DNA of 64,000 bases from UBA974 sp002292405 (GTDB taxonomy: Bacteria; Bacteroidota; Bacteroidia; Flavobacteriales_D; Sanyastnellaceae): positions 806,001 to 870,000 of the forward strand of contig CALTBR010000003.1 of the NCBI GenBank assembly GCA_943842425.1, in the 5' to 3' direction. Shown here piece by piece: positions 37,619-46,434 of this stretch; within the stretch, counting starts at the first letter, position 1; each line of letters starts with the position of its first letter. Made by a program: the position numbers and the translations under genes. A model generated the notes under the pieces. The model worked only from the letters and a program-made list of their open reading frames with translations. It was not told the DNA's origin and searched no databases.

Positions 37619-38560
37619 TTAACGTACAACGATGCGGTGTGCGAAAATCGAACCACTCAAGTACTGAACGTTCACGAAATAAACACCTGCCTTCCAATCT
37701 GAAGTAGAGATCGACCATGTGCGGATGTCTGTAGTAGGTGCAATCACCTCAACGAGACGGCCTTCAGGACTGTACAATTCAATTTGCATTACAGATTGGC
37801 TGCTTTCGATGTTGAACTGACCGTTTATAGAAGGATTAGGAAAAATCTCTAATGATGGAGTCTCAACTAGATTGTTTAATACAGAAGTACCACAAGCACA
37901 GCTGTGAGATCCCAATCCATCCCAAGTATTCACTGGAAGCGTATCCCATTCTAGAAAAGTATCAAAAACCACAGGTGGAACATTGATTCCATGCACTACA
38001 TCAAACTTGCGTCGCAATGTGTGGTTAGAAGTAAGCCAAGCAGCACCATCACCTACATCTGTAAAACCGTTCTCAGCATCGTTCGTCCAAGCTGTACCAG
38101 GATTCTCTCCTGGCTTACCGAAAATATCAACAACTGTGGTACCATTCTTTACGAGAACAAGAGCATCGTTTCCATTCATGTAGGTTGGAGCCGGATAAGG
38201 GTTGTCCAGTTGATCAGCCATTCCTTGCAATACCGGATCACACATCGGAGAAATTGCTCCACCACCGAGATCAACGTCTTCCGTTTGACCATTCACTAGA
38301 ACCCAAGTAGTAAGAGAAGGCAAAGTACCGAAAAGCTGTGTCGCATCCGTAACTGTTCCTTCTCCATTGCTCCAACGTTGTAATTCATACATGCTTAAAT
38401 CAATCGGTTCTGAAGTTGTATTGAAAAATTCAAGACCTTTATTATTACCTGTACCTTCGAAGTATTCCGAGATAATAAGGTCATCACAAATGAGCTGAGC
38501 TGAAGTACTTGCAGAAAAAGACAATCCTGCTACGAGAAAAAATAGTGTATAAATGCGCAT
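37619..38560 (-). CDS. Secreted lamin-tail-domain protein with T9SS tail
   Basis: 313 aa. Signal peptide (MRIYTLFFLVAGLSFSASTSA), then a lamin-tail (LTD) domain: DLIISEYFEGTGNNKGLEFFN, DLSMYELQRWSNG and NDALVLVKNGTTVVDIFGKPG. The C-terminal sorting domain starts FPNPSINGQFNIESS and ends in basic residues. LTD domains are found in secreted bacterial nucleases and surface adhesins; here no enzyme is fused. It is the first gene of a three-gene unit. Confidence 0.88.
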   Translation of the reverse strand: MRIYTLFFLVAGLSFSASTSAQLICDDLIISEYFEGTGNNKGLEFFNTTSEPIDLSMYELQRWSNGEGTVTDATQLFGTLPSLTTWVLVNGQTEDVDLGGGAISPMCDPVLQGMADQLDNPYPAPTYMNGNDALVLVKNGTTVVDIFGKPGENPGTAWTNDAENGFTDVGDGAAWLTSNHTLRRKFDVVHGINVPPVVFDTFLEWDTLPVNTWDGLGSHSCACGTSVLNNLVETPSLEIFPNPSINGQFNIESSQSVMQIELYSPEGRLVEVIAPTTDIRTWSISTSDWKAGVYFVNVQYLSGSIFAHRIVVR

Positions 38561-38585
38561 AAAATTAGTTTTTAATTTAGTTAGC

Positions 38586-38593
38586 CAAACTTA
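38586..38593 (-). promoter_or_regulatory. -7 box for the lamin-tail/TonB/PLD operon
   Basis: TAAGTTTG on the minus strand is an exact TAnnTTTG match, 25 nt before the ATG at 38560. Confidence 0.5.
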
Positions 38594-38598
38594 CTGCG

Positions 38599-38606
38599 TA
38601 TCTTGC
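38599..38606 (+). promoter_or_regulatory. -7-like box for the beta-propeller gene
   Basis: TATCTTGC ends 5 nt before ATG 38612. The same 8-mer at the same distance precedes the lipoprotein gene at 45954. Confidence 0.42.
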
Positions 38607-38611
38607 ATTCA

Positions 38612-41089
38612 ATGAACAAAACAAGCTACTTTTCTCGGCTATTATTAATAACTTCTTGTTTCTGCTTCATTGCGGGAATATCATTATTAATCGTATCTCA
38701 TCAATCTAACGAAATAGAAAAAGATGCTTTCAGCAAATTTGAACCGCAAAGAGCTGCCGCTTTTAAGTGGTCATACCCCGATAAAGATTGGAATGCAACT
38801 GAAGCTGATGCAGCTTTAAACAGTGTAAGACAATATTTTGAAGCGCAAGAGGTGGATGATTTCTCGAGAGAAATAAGTGGCTCATGGAGGATGGAAGGTC
38901 CTGGAAACATCGGTGGGAGATTAAACGCAATTGCCCAAGATCCTTTCGACTCGAACCACATCCTTGCGGGAAGTGCTGCAGGCGGTCTATTCGGAACAAA
39001 TGATGGCGGGGTGAACTGGTCGTCGCTTACAGATGATTTCGCCTGGATGGCAATGGGGACCATCGCATTTCACCCAACTCAAGAAGGAACCGTCTACATT
39101 GGTACAGGTGACCCACAAATTTCATCCCATCCAAGATTGGGAGATGGGGTGCACCGGTCAGTTGACGGAGGGGCCACCTGGACTCATTTAGGCCTCGACA
39201 GCGCTAGAATAGTCAGTAAAATACTCATTCTTGAAGACACGCCAGAAGTAATTATGGCCGCAACTATGGGTAACCCTGCCGTAAAAGGCCCAGACAGAGG
39301 TTTATACCGCAGCTCAAACTCTGGAACCACGTGGGATCATGTTCTACTGCCCTCTGATTCAGCTGGCGTGAATGACCTCGCGTATGACTCTTCAACTGGA
39401 ATTATGATCGCTGCAGGGTGGAATAGACTGAGAAACTCTACACGATCACTAGTTGTAGGACCCGAATCAAAATTATACAGGTCTGATGACTCAGGAATCA
39501 CATGGGCATCTGTAAACAATCCATGGGGCAATGAGAACAGATGCCGAATAGGACTTTCTGAGCACAATGGCGTTTTCTTTGCCTTGGTTGTGGGGTTAAA
39601 CATGCAAATCGACAATATTTACAAGAGCACAGATGGAGGAATGAATTGGTCTCCTATTATTAGCGATACTTCACCTCTGGCGAATGCATTGGGAGGTTTT
39701 GGTTGGTATTTCTCTAAAATTAGAGTAAACCCATGGAACTCTGAGGACATTACTTTGTTAGGAGTGGACGCGTGGAATTCTCTTGATGGGGGTGTGACTT
39801 GGGATCTACTAACTCCTGTATGGTGGGAGTATTCTGTTCATGCTGATAAACATGATTTACAATGGTTAGGGCCAAATTCAGCTATTTTAGCTACCGATGG
39901 GGGAGCATACAGGACCGATGATCACGGAGAGACTTGGACCGACATAGAGAACATCAACAACTCTCAATTCTACAGGGTTGAATGGAACCCGCATAATCAA
40001 GGCGTATATACAGGAGGAGCTCAGGATAACGGGACAACAAGTGGCTCATATTTAGAAGTGGATAGTTGGTCACGAGATCGAGGCGGAGATGGCTTTACCC
40101 CTGTTTTCCATCCTACGAATCCCAACTACAGGATAGCTACAGTTCAGTACGGAAATTTTGCTTTTTCCGAGGATCCATCAACGACACCTAGCCCCAGCTG
40201 GATAGACATGGAAGCCCTAGAATACGATGATAGAAAAGGCTGGGATACACCGATTATTTTACACCCTGCAAATCCTGATCACATTTGGACAGGAACTCAA
40301 AGAATGTGGAAAATGACAGGAACTCCATTGGGCACTTGGAGTCTCATGAGCGAAGACCTCACTCAAAATATAAGTCCAGGACTTGGATACAGAGTCATTT
40401 CAGCTATTTCAGGATCTCCCTTTGACGAAAACGTCTTAGCCGCAGGAACTTCCGACGGAAGAGTTCATTACACGACCGATGGAGGACTCTCGTGGAATTT
40501 AATGACAGAGGGTTTGCCAGAACGTTACGTTACAGATCTTTATTTCGACCCGTTTAATCCTGACTCTATTTTCTGCACAGTGAGTGGTTATCGTGATTAC
40601 GCATATACACCTCATATTTTAAAAGCAGAGCTGGGAGGTGCTTGGGAAAGTATTTCTGGGGATCTGCCTCAACATCCCATGAATTCTATCGTAGCGTTGA
40701 GCGAATTGGTTTGGGCTACAGCTACAGACGCAGGAGTATATGCAACTGTAAATGCAGGAGTCAACTGGGAGAGATTGGGCAACATGCCCTGGATACCTGT
40801 TTACGATTTAGTCGTAGATACCGTGGAGAGAAGATTGGTGGCTGGAACTTTTTCTAGGAGCATACAAAGTTTTCCTATGGATTCAATTTTAGTGGGGACA
40901 CCTCCTGATCCTGTTTTTTATTGTTTAGAAGATGTGGTGCCAAATAACATCATTGACACGAGCGATGTTTTACTCATGCTTAGCCAGTACGGATGCCTTT
41001 CTGATTGCTCAACTGATATTAATGGCGATGGGGCTGTATCAATTTCAGACGTATTGGCATTGCTTGCAGTATTCGGTCAACCCTGTTAA
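38612..41089 (+). CDS. Secreted sortilin/VPS10-like beta-propeller protein with dockerin-like tail
   Basis: 825 aa. A signal-anchor-like hydrophobic N-terminus (about 8-30), then a long series of BNR/VPS10 propeller repeats with the pattern S-x-D-x-G-x-T-W (SVDGGATWTHLG, SSNSGTTWDHV, SDDSGITWASV, STDGGMNWSP, TTDGGLSWNL). The last ~60 residues are two EF-hand/dockerin-like repeats (IDTSDVLLMLSQYGCLSDC, TDINGDGAVSISDVLALLAV), with no PNP tail. Ligand-binding or glycan-binding is plausible for such propellers; enzyme residues are not seen. ATG 38612 is preferred to the upstream TTG. Confidence 0.88.
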   Translation: MNKTSYFSRLLLITSCFCFIAGISLLIVSHQSNEIEKDAFSKFEPQRAAAFKWSYPDKDWNATEADAALNSVRQYFEAQEVDDFSREISGSWRMEGPGNIGGRLNAIAQDPFDSNHILAGSAAGGLFGTNDGGVNWSSLTDDFAWMAMGTIAFHPTQEGTVYIGTGDPQISSHPRLGDGVHRSVDGGATWTHLGLDSARIVSKILILEDTPEVIMAATMGNPAVKGPDRGLYRSSNSGTTWDHVLLPSDSAGVNDLAYDSSTGIMIAAGWNRLRNSTRSLVVGPESKLYRSDDSGITWASVNNPWGNENRCRIGLSEHNGVFFALVVGLNMQIDNIYKSTDGGMNWSPIISDTSPLANALGGFGWYFSKIRVNPWNSEDITLLGVDAWNSLDGGVTWDLLTPVWWEYSVHADKHDLQWLGPNSAILATDGGAYRTDDHGETWTDIENINNSQFYRVEWNPHNQGVYTGGAQDNGTTSGSYLEVDSWSRDRGGDGFTPVFHPTNPNYRIATVQYGNFAFSEDPSTTPSPSWIDMEALEYDDRKGWDTPIILHPANPDHIWTGTQRMWKMTGTPLGTWSLMSEDLTQNISPGLGYRVISAISGSPFDENVLAAGTSDGRVHYTTDGGLSWNLMTEGLPERYVTDLYFDPFNPDSIFCTVSGYRDYAYTPHILKAELGGAWESISGDLPQHPMNSIVALSELVWATATDAGVYATVNAGVNWERLGNMPWIPVYDLVVDTVERRLVAGTFSRSIQSFPMDSILVGTPPDPVFYCLEDVVPNNIIDTSDVLLMLSQYGCLSDCSTDINGDGAVSISDVLALLAVFGQPC

Positions 41090-41113
41090 ATTTCGTGTGA
41101 TTTCACATCTGAC

Positions 41114-41515
41114 TTAAGTAAGGTCGTTTCTTACTTTTACAGGCAAAGAGTTGCGAACTGTGGAATAACTATGGTGCAGGAGTTCCCAAAACAACTTTGG
41201 TGGAACATCTGAAATCGGAACTGGTGACACCGTATTCCAATGCTTTTTATTCATATGCCATCCTGGAATTACACCCTCAAATTCACTCCGTAACTTCACC
41301 GAACGTTCAGGATTACATTTAAGATTTACGCTTTTAAAATCTTCAATATTAAACAGAGCAAATATTTTTTCCTTCGCTTTATTTCCAACCTTAAACACCA
41401 ACGTTTTATTATCGAACGGAAAACCCTGAGTCACCCCTGAGAGTTGCGAAACGAATTCCAGAATTGTTTCCGCATTAACCTCGTGGTTGATATCCTGTAT
41501 CAATTCCCGTTTCAT
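41114..41515 (-). CDS. MmcQ/YjbR family protein
   Basis: A 133-aa single-domain protein of the MmcQ/YjbR (CyaY-fold) family. Characteristic are the start NAETILEFVSQLSGVTQGFPFD, then LVFKVGNKAKEKIFALFNI and VIPGWHMNKKHWNTV. A DNA-binding role has been suggested for the family, but little is proven. It overlaps the rluF stop by one base (TAATG) and is the last gene of the minus-strand umuDC-rluF run. Confidence 0.88.
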   Translation of the reverse strand: MKRELIQDINHEVNAETILEFVSQLSGVTQGFPFDNKTLVFKVGNKAKEKIFALFNIEDFKSVNLKCNPERSVKLRSEFEGVIPGWHMNKKHWNTVSPVPISDVPPKLFWELLHHSYSTVRNSLPVKVRNDLT

Positions 41516-42234
41516 TAAAAAGTCTTCGATGAATCGCCTATCATTCGATACATTTCTTCAAGTTCAGGTTTTTTGAAATCGCGCCATGTTCCTACTGGCA
41601 TATCTAGGTGCATATTCATGATACGAACTCGCTTGAGTCGCCCAACTCTATATCCGAAATATTCGCACATCCTACGGATCTGCCTGTTGAGCCCTTGCGT
41701 GAGAATAATTCTAAATTCGCGGTCTCCTGTTTGTTCTACAAAGCAAGGATTCGTCACAGTGTCTAAAATTGGAACTCCATTCCCCATATCACGAATGAAA
41801 CTTCCGATAATAATCCTATCAACAGTAACGATATACTCCTTCTCATGGTGATTCTTCGCTCTGAGAATTTTATTCACGATATCTCCGTCGTTCGTTAAAA
41901 AAATCAATCCCTCACTGGGCTTGTCCAACCTGCCTATAGGGAAAATTCTGGTGGGGTAGCCGATGAAATCGATGATGTTGTTTTCCTCTCTACTTTGGTC
42001 TGTGGTACAGACAATTCCAACAGGCTTATGAAATGCCAAATAGACCAATTTATCGCGCTCTCCCTCCCCCACTAGCTTGCCGTCAACCATCACCTCATCA
42101 CCCGATTTCACCTTCGTACCGAGCTTTGGAACCTTCCCATTAATCGTAATCTTACCCTGCTCAAGTAGTTTGTCTGCAGCCCTTCTCGAACAAAAACCAA
42201 CTTCGCTTAGAAATTTATTTATCCTCGTTTCCAT
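41515..42234 (-). CDS. rluF: 23S rRNA pseudouridine synthase RluF
   Basis: 239 aa. An S4 RNA-binding domain at the N-terminus (METRINKFLSEVGFCSRRAADKLLEQGKITING) followed by the pseudouridine synthase domain with the catalytic Asp in IGRLDKPSEGLIFLTNDGD (about 103). The final RQIRRMCEYFGYRVGRLKRVRI is typical of RsuA/RluB/E/F. Family precedence (RluF: U2604) gives the name; RluB/RluE remain possible. The start is ATG 42234; the in-frame ATG at 42336 lies inside umuC and is not supported. Confidence 0.88.
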   Translation of the reverse strand: METRINKFLSEVGFCSRRAADKLLEQGKITINGKVPKLGTKVKSGDEVMVDGKLVGEGERDKLVYLAFHKPVGIVCTTDQSREENNIIDFIGYPTRIFPIGRLDKPSEGLIFLTNDGDIVNKILRAKNHHEKEYIVTVDRIIIGSFIRDMGNGVPILDTVTNPCFVEQTGDREFRIILTQGLNRQIRRMCEYFGYRVGRLKRVRIMNMHLDMPVGTWRDFKKPELEEMYRMIGDSSKTF

Positions 42235-42260
42235 TACACAAAGGTCGTGCTTAAATCCTA

Positions 42261-43514
42261 CTAAACCTTCACGGTTAAAAAATCTGTAAAGCGCGTTGTG
42301 TAACACGGGGAAAGTCGTTCCTGACGGAGACGCCATTTTCGATCGAAGCCCTGGACGGCGAGTCGGACTTTGTCGTGCCCTAGCTTCGTATTGATGATAT
42401 CTATCGAAGTCATTAAAGAAGTGCGCTTCGATCTATCGACGACATCGAAAAGTCCGAGTTGAACTTCTGCAGATGGGGTGATCGAACTCACCAGGACGCC
42501 CGCTTTTTTGTACGAAAACCCATCTCGGTAAATAAACTTTAACGCCTGAATCGCAGAAGCGACAATTTCGAGGGTGTCGTTCGTGGGAACTTCGAGCTTG
42601 ATGGTGCGCGAAGCGTTGTATTGTGGCGCTTGGGGGTTAAAGGGATTCGTCATCACGAAAGTAGTAATAGAGATACAGCAACTTCCTTCCTTCCGGAGCT
42701 TGGACGCGCAATTGGCGGCGAAAGTTCCCACGGATTCATTGAGGGCGTGTAAACTTTGTACTTCCGAGCCAAACGATCTTGCTGTGCGTATGCTTTGCTT
42801 GCGAGGGGAGGCGTCGTTGACTGGTGAGCAAATCGTACTTTGAAGTTCTTTCTGCATCCTCGTACCTGTTATGCTGAGGTTGCGGCGAACCCAATCGGGG
42901 TCGGCCAAGGTGAACTTCAGCGCCGTCGTTATTCCGTAGGATTTCAGCTTGGAGGAGGATCGGTTACCTATACCCCAAACGTCCTCTATTTTGCAGCGAT
43001 GAAGTGCGCGCTCTACATCGCAGGAAGAATTCAGGGTGAATACGCCATTCATTTCGGGCATTTTTTTCGCGATACGGGTGGCTACTTTTGCCAGAGTTTT
43101 CGTCGGAGCAAGACCTATAGAAACGGGTATTCCAGTCCACCGCTCTACCTTCTCACGAAGGGCTCTAGCTCGCTCCTCAGCGGCTGGGCCTTCAAACACC
43201 AGAAACGCCTCGTCAATAGAATAAACCTCCATCTCATCGACCTCAGGTCGAATGGTATCCATGACGCGCTTAGACATATCTCCGTACAAAGCGAAATTGG
43301 ATGAGAACACATGTACTCCATTGCGCGCAAAAAACCGCTCGCTCTTAAAAGCCGGAGCTCCCATTTTTACACCCAACGCTTTTGCCTCGTTACTGCGAGC
43401 GATAACACATCCATCGTTGTTCGAGAGAACTACGACGGGTTTGGAAATGAGGTTGGGCCTAAAAACCCGTTCACACGATGCAAAGAAATTATTGCAATCA
43501 ACGAGGGCAATCAC
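42261..43514 (-). CDS. umuC: DNA polymerase V catalytic subunit (UmuC)
   Basis: 417 aa from the GTG at 43514. Y-family polymerase motifs are IALVDCNNFFASCERVF (first metal-binding Asp), VVVLSNNDGCVIARSNEAKALGV, YSIDEAFLVF (catalytic Asp-Glu) and VSIGLAPTKTLAKVATRIAKK, then a little-finger domain. UmuC replicates past DNA damage, usually with UmuD'. The GTG sits in GTGA with the umuD stop (4-nt overlap). The earlier in-frame ATG at 43547 lies within umuD. The region is noticeably G+C-richer than its neighbours. Confidence 0.93.
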   Translation of the reverse strand: MIALVDCNNFFASCERVFRPNLISKPVVVLSNNDGCVIARSNEAKALGVKMGAPAFKSERFFARNGVHVFSSNFALYGDMSKRVMDTIRPEVDEMEVYSIDEAFLVFEGPAAEERARALREKVERWTGIPVSIGLAPTKTLAKVATRIAKKMPEMNGVFTLNSSCDVERALHRCKIEDVWGIGNRSSSKLKSYGITTALKFTLADPDWVRRNLSITGTRMQKELQSTICSPVNDASPRKQSIRTARSFGSEVQSLHALNESVGTFAANCASKLRKEGSCCISITTFVMTNPFNPQAPQYNASRTIKLEVPTNDTLEIVASAIQALKFIYRDGFSYKKAGVLVSSITPSAEVQLGLFDVVDRSKRTSLMTSIDIINTKLGHDKVRLAVQGFDRKWRLRQERLSPCYTTRFTDFLTVKV

Positions 43515-43933
43515 ACCTTGTGAATTACGAATGTCACCACACCCCAAACCTGAAAATTTGATTCTTCCCCCACCTCTATCGGCTTGAGCTTGGGGTTTTC
43601 AGGAATTAAAAGCAGCGTATCTCCCTGAATATCCACGCGCTTTACAGTAAACTCTCCATCTAACACCGCGAGGACGATGCTGCCCTTCTGCGGCGTAAGC
43701 GATCGATCTATCATAATCACGTCCCCCGTCTGAATACCTGCCCCCACCATAGAATCACCTTCAACCCGGCAGCAAAATGTTGCCGAAGGATGTTGAACGA
43801 GATACGAATTTAAATCTAGGTCCAGATCCAGATGATCTTCTGCCGGAGATGGAAAACCCGCTTGCACCCCCTCGTCAAAAAACGGCACCGCATCAAATGC
43901 AACATCACTTGCGGGGCACCATTTTAATTTCAT
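43511..43933 (-). CDS. umuD: UmuD-like peptidase S24 protein
   Basis: 140 aa. A LexA/UmuD-type peptidase with the self-cleavage region QAGFPSPAEDH, the catalytic Ser in VEGDSMVGAGIQTGDVIMID and the Lys in VLDGEFTVKRV. RecA-stimulated self-cleavage makes the active UmuD' partner of UmuC in family members. ATG 43933 gives MKLKWCPASDV, and ATG 43945 would add four residues. About 240 nt upstream up to the sulfotransferase gene hold no gene; I could not identify an SOS operator there. Confidence 0.9.
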   Translation of the reverse strand: MKLKWCPASDVAFDAVPFFDEGVQAGFPSPAEDHLDLDLDLNSYLVQHPSATFCCRVEGDSMVGAGIQTGDVIMIDRSLTPQKGSIVLAVLDGEFTVKRVDIQGDTLLLIPENPKLKPIEVGEESNFQVWGVVTFVIHKV

Positions 43934-44173
43934 TTTCCTATTCATACCTGTGGATTAAAGCGCGCAGACCATGGATAAAGGCAACCTAAGTAGCACAATC
44001 ATCGTCTTTAAAAGCGGACAGGAAAGTTACACAAATCATTTGTGTTTTCACGCCTAGATACCAACTTTTATACTTTCCTAAAACAGCCTGTCATGAAGCA
44101 ATTTCTAAACATCACGAACTGGGTAAAAAAAAATCAATTTATAAATTGCAGATGAACCAAAATGACATCAATC

Positions 44174-44905
44174 TTAAATTGAAAGTTTTTGAAGCCTTTT
44201 GTAAAGTGGTTTACACTGAAGTAAAAGAGGAATTAGGTGCTGAGGAAATGGAGATTTCTTGGGAGTAAACTTGAAAAAACCTGTGGAATTATGTGTGCTT
44301 GAATACCAATATTTCGCCCAAACTCCGTCCTCTTTTATAGGACCAGCCTCCCATTTCAACATAGCTGAATCAAATACAACTTCAGCTCGTTTACACAACT
44401 CCAGAAGTACTCTTTCTGGGTCTTTTTGTATCGATTTTGAATCAACAACGATAGGAGTGATTCCTTCCTGGTTAAAGTAATCCAAGAGTTCAATATGAGC
44501 ATCATATCCTGTATCGCTTAAAGATGGATTCTGAATAACTTTGTCATACGAAGGCAACATGTCTTCGGGGTCTCTTGTCAAAATTACATTTACCACATTC
44601 TTCATAAAACTCCTATCTATTCCTGGCAGATGATGGGTCATGTTTTTGAAAAACAATACCTGTGTAGACTCCCCGAAATCACCAGTCATCATCTCAGCTA
44701 CTTTTGCTCCATCTTGCTCCATAGATGCCATAATTTCATTAGCTGCAGGGTGTCGTGCGCGCTCATCTTCAGAAAGCTGTGACAAGTAATGTGCATATAA
44801 AGGTTCATCTACGACTTTGCAATTGCTCAGTTGTGCAAAGGAGTACATCAGAGAAGTAGAGATATTCCTTGGACCAGACCAAAGACAAATTCTAACTGGC
44901 TTCAT
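44174..44905 (-). CDS. Sulfotransferase family protein
   Basis: 243 aa. The N-terminal LWSGPRNISTSLMYSF is the 5'-phosphosulfate-binding loop of PAPS-dependent sulfotransferases, and VVNVILTRDPEDMLPSYDKVI is the second conserved (3'-phosphate-binding) motif. The substrate is unknown. Its first 14 nt overlap the end of the class IV aminotransferase gene, so it is probably translated with it. It has no signal peptide and is expected in the cytoplasm. Confidence 0.85.
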   Translation of the reverse strand: MKPVRICLWSGPRNISTSLMYSFAQLSNCKVVDEPLYAHYLSQLSEDERARHPAANEIMASMEQDGAKVAEMMTGDFGESTQVLFFKNMTHHLPGIDRSFMKNVVNVILTRDPEDMLPSYDKVIQNPSLSDTGYDAHIELLDYFNQEGITPIVVDSKSIQKDPERVLLELCKRAEVVFDSAMLKWEAGPIKEDGVWAKYWYSSTHNSTGFFKFTPKKSPFPQHLIPLLLQCKPLYKRLQKLSI

Positions 44906-45800
44906 TTGTGATGAGTTCTTTATAATGTCTTTGTAATTGCTGTGTTATGGGGCCAGCCCCACTTGAAATAACACGCCCATCTATCTTTGTCACAGGGGTC
45001 AATCCGCCAAAACTGCCAGTCACAAAAGCTTCGTCCGCAGAGTAAGTGTCAAACAATGAGAAATCTTTTTGACGACACACCATCCCCTCTTGCTCACAAA
45101 TATGAATCACATTGTTTCTCGTAATTCCATTCATACAATATGCTCCTGTAGAAGTCCATACCTCATCTTGTTTTACCAAAAAGAAATTCGTTGCATTACA
45201 TGTAGAAACAAAACCTCTGACATCAAGCATGAGGGCTTCATCACAACCTGCTTCTAGTGCTTGAACGAGTGCTTGAACCTCATGTATTTTGCTGTGACAA
45301 TTCATTCGAGGATCTAAATAGTCTGGCGAGCCTCTTCTTACAGTACTCGTGAAAAGTCTGATTCCCTTTATTGCAGACTCTTTGCTTGCTTTCTTATGCT
45401 CAGCGATTATCACCAGATTGGGCCCACTCAATAATAGACGAGGATCCTGCGAAGGGGTCGTCTTAGTTCCGCGTGTCAGCATGATTCTAACGTGAACATC
45501 AGTATGCATGTCGTTTGCATCCAAGGTCTGATGAACTTTTTCAAGTAACTCTTCTCTACTGAAATTCATTTCCATACCAATAGCAGCAGCACCTGCCCAC
45601 AATCGGTCAAGATGTTGATTTGAAAAAGCTAGCACGCCGTTATAAAGTCGCATCGCTTCCCAAACACCATCTCCTACTAGATAGCCACTGTCAAATACGC
45701 TAATCTTTGCCTCCGCCCTTTTAAACAATTCACCATTGATGTAGATCAATACATCGTTGTTCCTTTTGTCTGGCTCAGCATTATGTGTTCCGTGTATCAT
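44892..45800 (-). CDS. Class IV PLP aminotransferase (branched-chain / D-amino acid type)
   Basis: 302 aa. Fold type IV features: VGDGVWEAMRLYNGVLAF, the Schiff-base lysine in MNCHSKIHEVQALVQAL (about 165), EALMLDVRGFVSTCNATNFFLV and GITRNNVIHICEQEG. The sequence could belong to a branched-chain, D-amino-acid or aminodeoxychorismate-type enzyme. It overlaps the sulfotransferase gene by 14 nt, which suggests that the two act on one substrate. Confidence 0.88.
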   Translation of the reverse strand: MIHGTHNAEPDKRNNDVLIYINGELFKRAEAKISVFDSGYLVGDGVWEAMRLYNGVLAFSNQHLDRLWAGAAAIGMEMNFSREELLEKVHQTLDANDMHTDVHVRIMLTRGTKTTPSQDPRLLLSGPNLVIIAEHKKASKESAIKGIRLFTSTVRRGSPDYLDPRMNCHSKIHEVQALVQALEAGCDEALMLDVRGFVSTCNATNFFLVKQDEVWTSTGAYCMNGITRNNVIHICEQEGMVCRQKDFSLFDTYSADEAFVTGSFGGLTPVTKIDGRVISSGAGPITQQLQRHYKELITNEAS

Positions 45801-45819
45801 TTGTTGTTATCTCAAAGTC

Positions 45820-45827
45820 AAAAATAT
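45820..45827 (-). promoter_or_regulatory. -7 box for the aminotransferase/sulfotransferase unit
   Basis: TATTTTTG on the minus strand is an exact TAnnTTTG match, 19 nt before the ATG at 45800. Confidence 0.42.
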
Positions 45828-45940
45828 GATAATATCTTAATCTTGCTTCATCTATATTTCAACAAAAGAGAAAGTAAAGGGAACCCTTTCTAATCTTAAA
45901 TCTTCTTTGTGAAAAAGGAAATATAAGTAAACTCACACAG

Positions 45941-45948
45941 TATCTTGC
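45941..45948 (+). promoter_or_regulatory. -7-like box for a lipoprotein gene
   Basis: TATCTTGC ends 5 nt before ATG 45954. Confidence 0.42.
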
Positions 45949-45953
45949 CAAAG

Positions 45954-46358
45954 ATGAAAACAGTGATCTACATTTTAATATTTTCTATTTCTTTTTTTGG
46001 ATGTAAACCCATGGAAGAGAGAATTCTTGGTACGTACGATATTGATCCAGACAGAGGATGTTCTAATTGTGTAGAAAATGGTCCCGAATTAATGGTCTTT
46101 GAGGATTGGAATATCGATGATGGAAGTCCCGGTCACTATCGTTTTAACTACGAAAACGGAGAGGGTCACTCGGGAACCTATGATTTTTTTCAAGTTGACA
46201 CTATTTTAAAATTAATGCTCTACCCTGACAGTACTTCATTTGAGTATTATGGCATACTAGGCACTACTCAACAAACAGATTACAAAGTAGTAGGGAATAA
46301 GATAAAGGAGAATTGTGATGGACTCTTAAAAAACTGTGTTTGGGTGAAGAGAGATTAA
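45954..46358 (+). CDS. Small lipoprotein of unknown function
   Basis: 134 aa. MKTVIYILIFSISFFGC is a lipoprotein signal peptide with Cys at 17. The mature part is acidic, with CSNCVENGPELMVFEDW, repeated short beta-like strands and CDGLLKNCVWVKRD at the end (two Cys pairs). I do not recognise a family. It may be a small lipocalin-like outer or inner membrane lipoprotein. ATG 45954 is chosen over the TTG 45945. Confidence 0.68.
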   Translation: MKTVIYILIFSISFFGCKPMEERILGTYDIDPDRGCSNCVENGPELMVFEDWNIDDGSPGHYRFNYENGEGHSGTYDFFQVDTILKLMLYPDSTSFEYYGILGTTQQTDYKVVGNKIKENCDGLLKNCVWVKRD

Positions 46359-46422
46359 CAAACCTTAAGCTTCACTGATGTATAAAACATATAGCATGGC
46401 TTACATTGATGATCATAATGTT

Positions 46423-46430
46423 TATCTTTC
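46423..46430 (+). promoter_or_regulatory. -7-like box for the MORN-like gene
   Basis: TATCTTTC differs from TAnnTTTG at the last base and ends 4 nt before ATG 46435. Confidence 0.35.
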
Positions 46431-46434
46431 AAAT

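Noticed and set aside
43946..44173. SOS-type operator upstream of umuD
   Set aside because: I looked for palindromes of LexA type but saw no convincing dyad; the binding motif of this lineage is not known to me.
44152..44268. Plus-strand mini-ORF of 38 codons (MNQNDINLKLKVFEAFCK...) in front of and antisense to the sulfotransferase gene
   Set aside because: Most of it overlaps the sulfotransferase coding end on the opposite strand. No promoter box or ribosome-binding site is evident, so it is probably chance.
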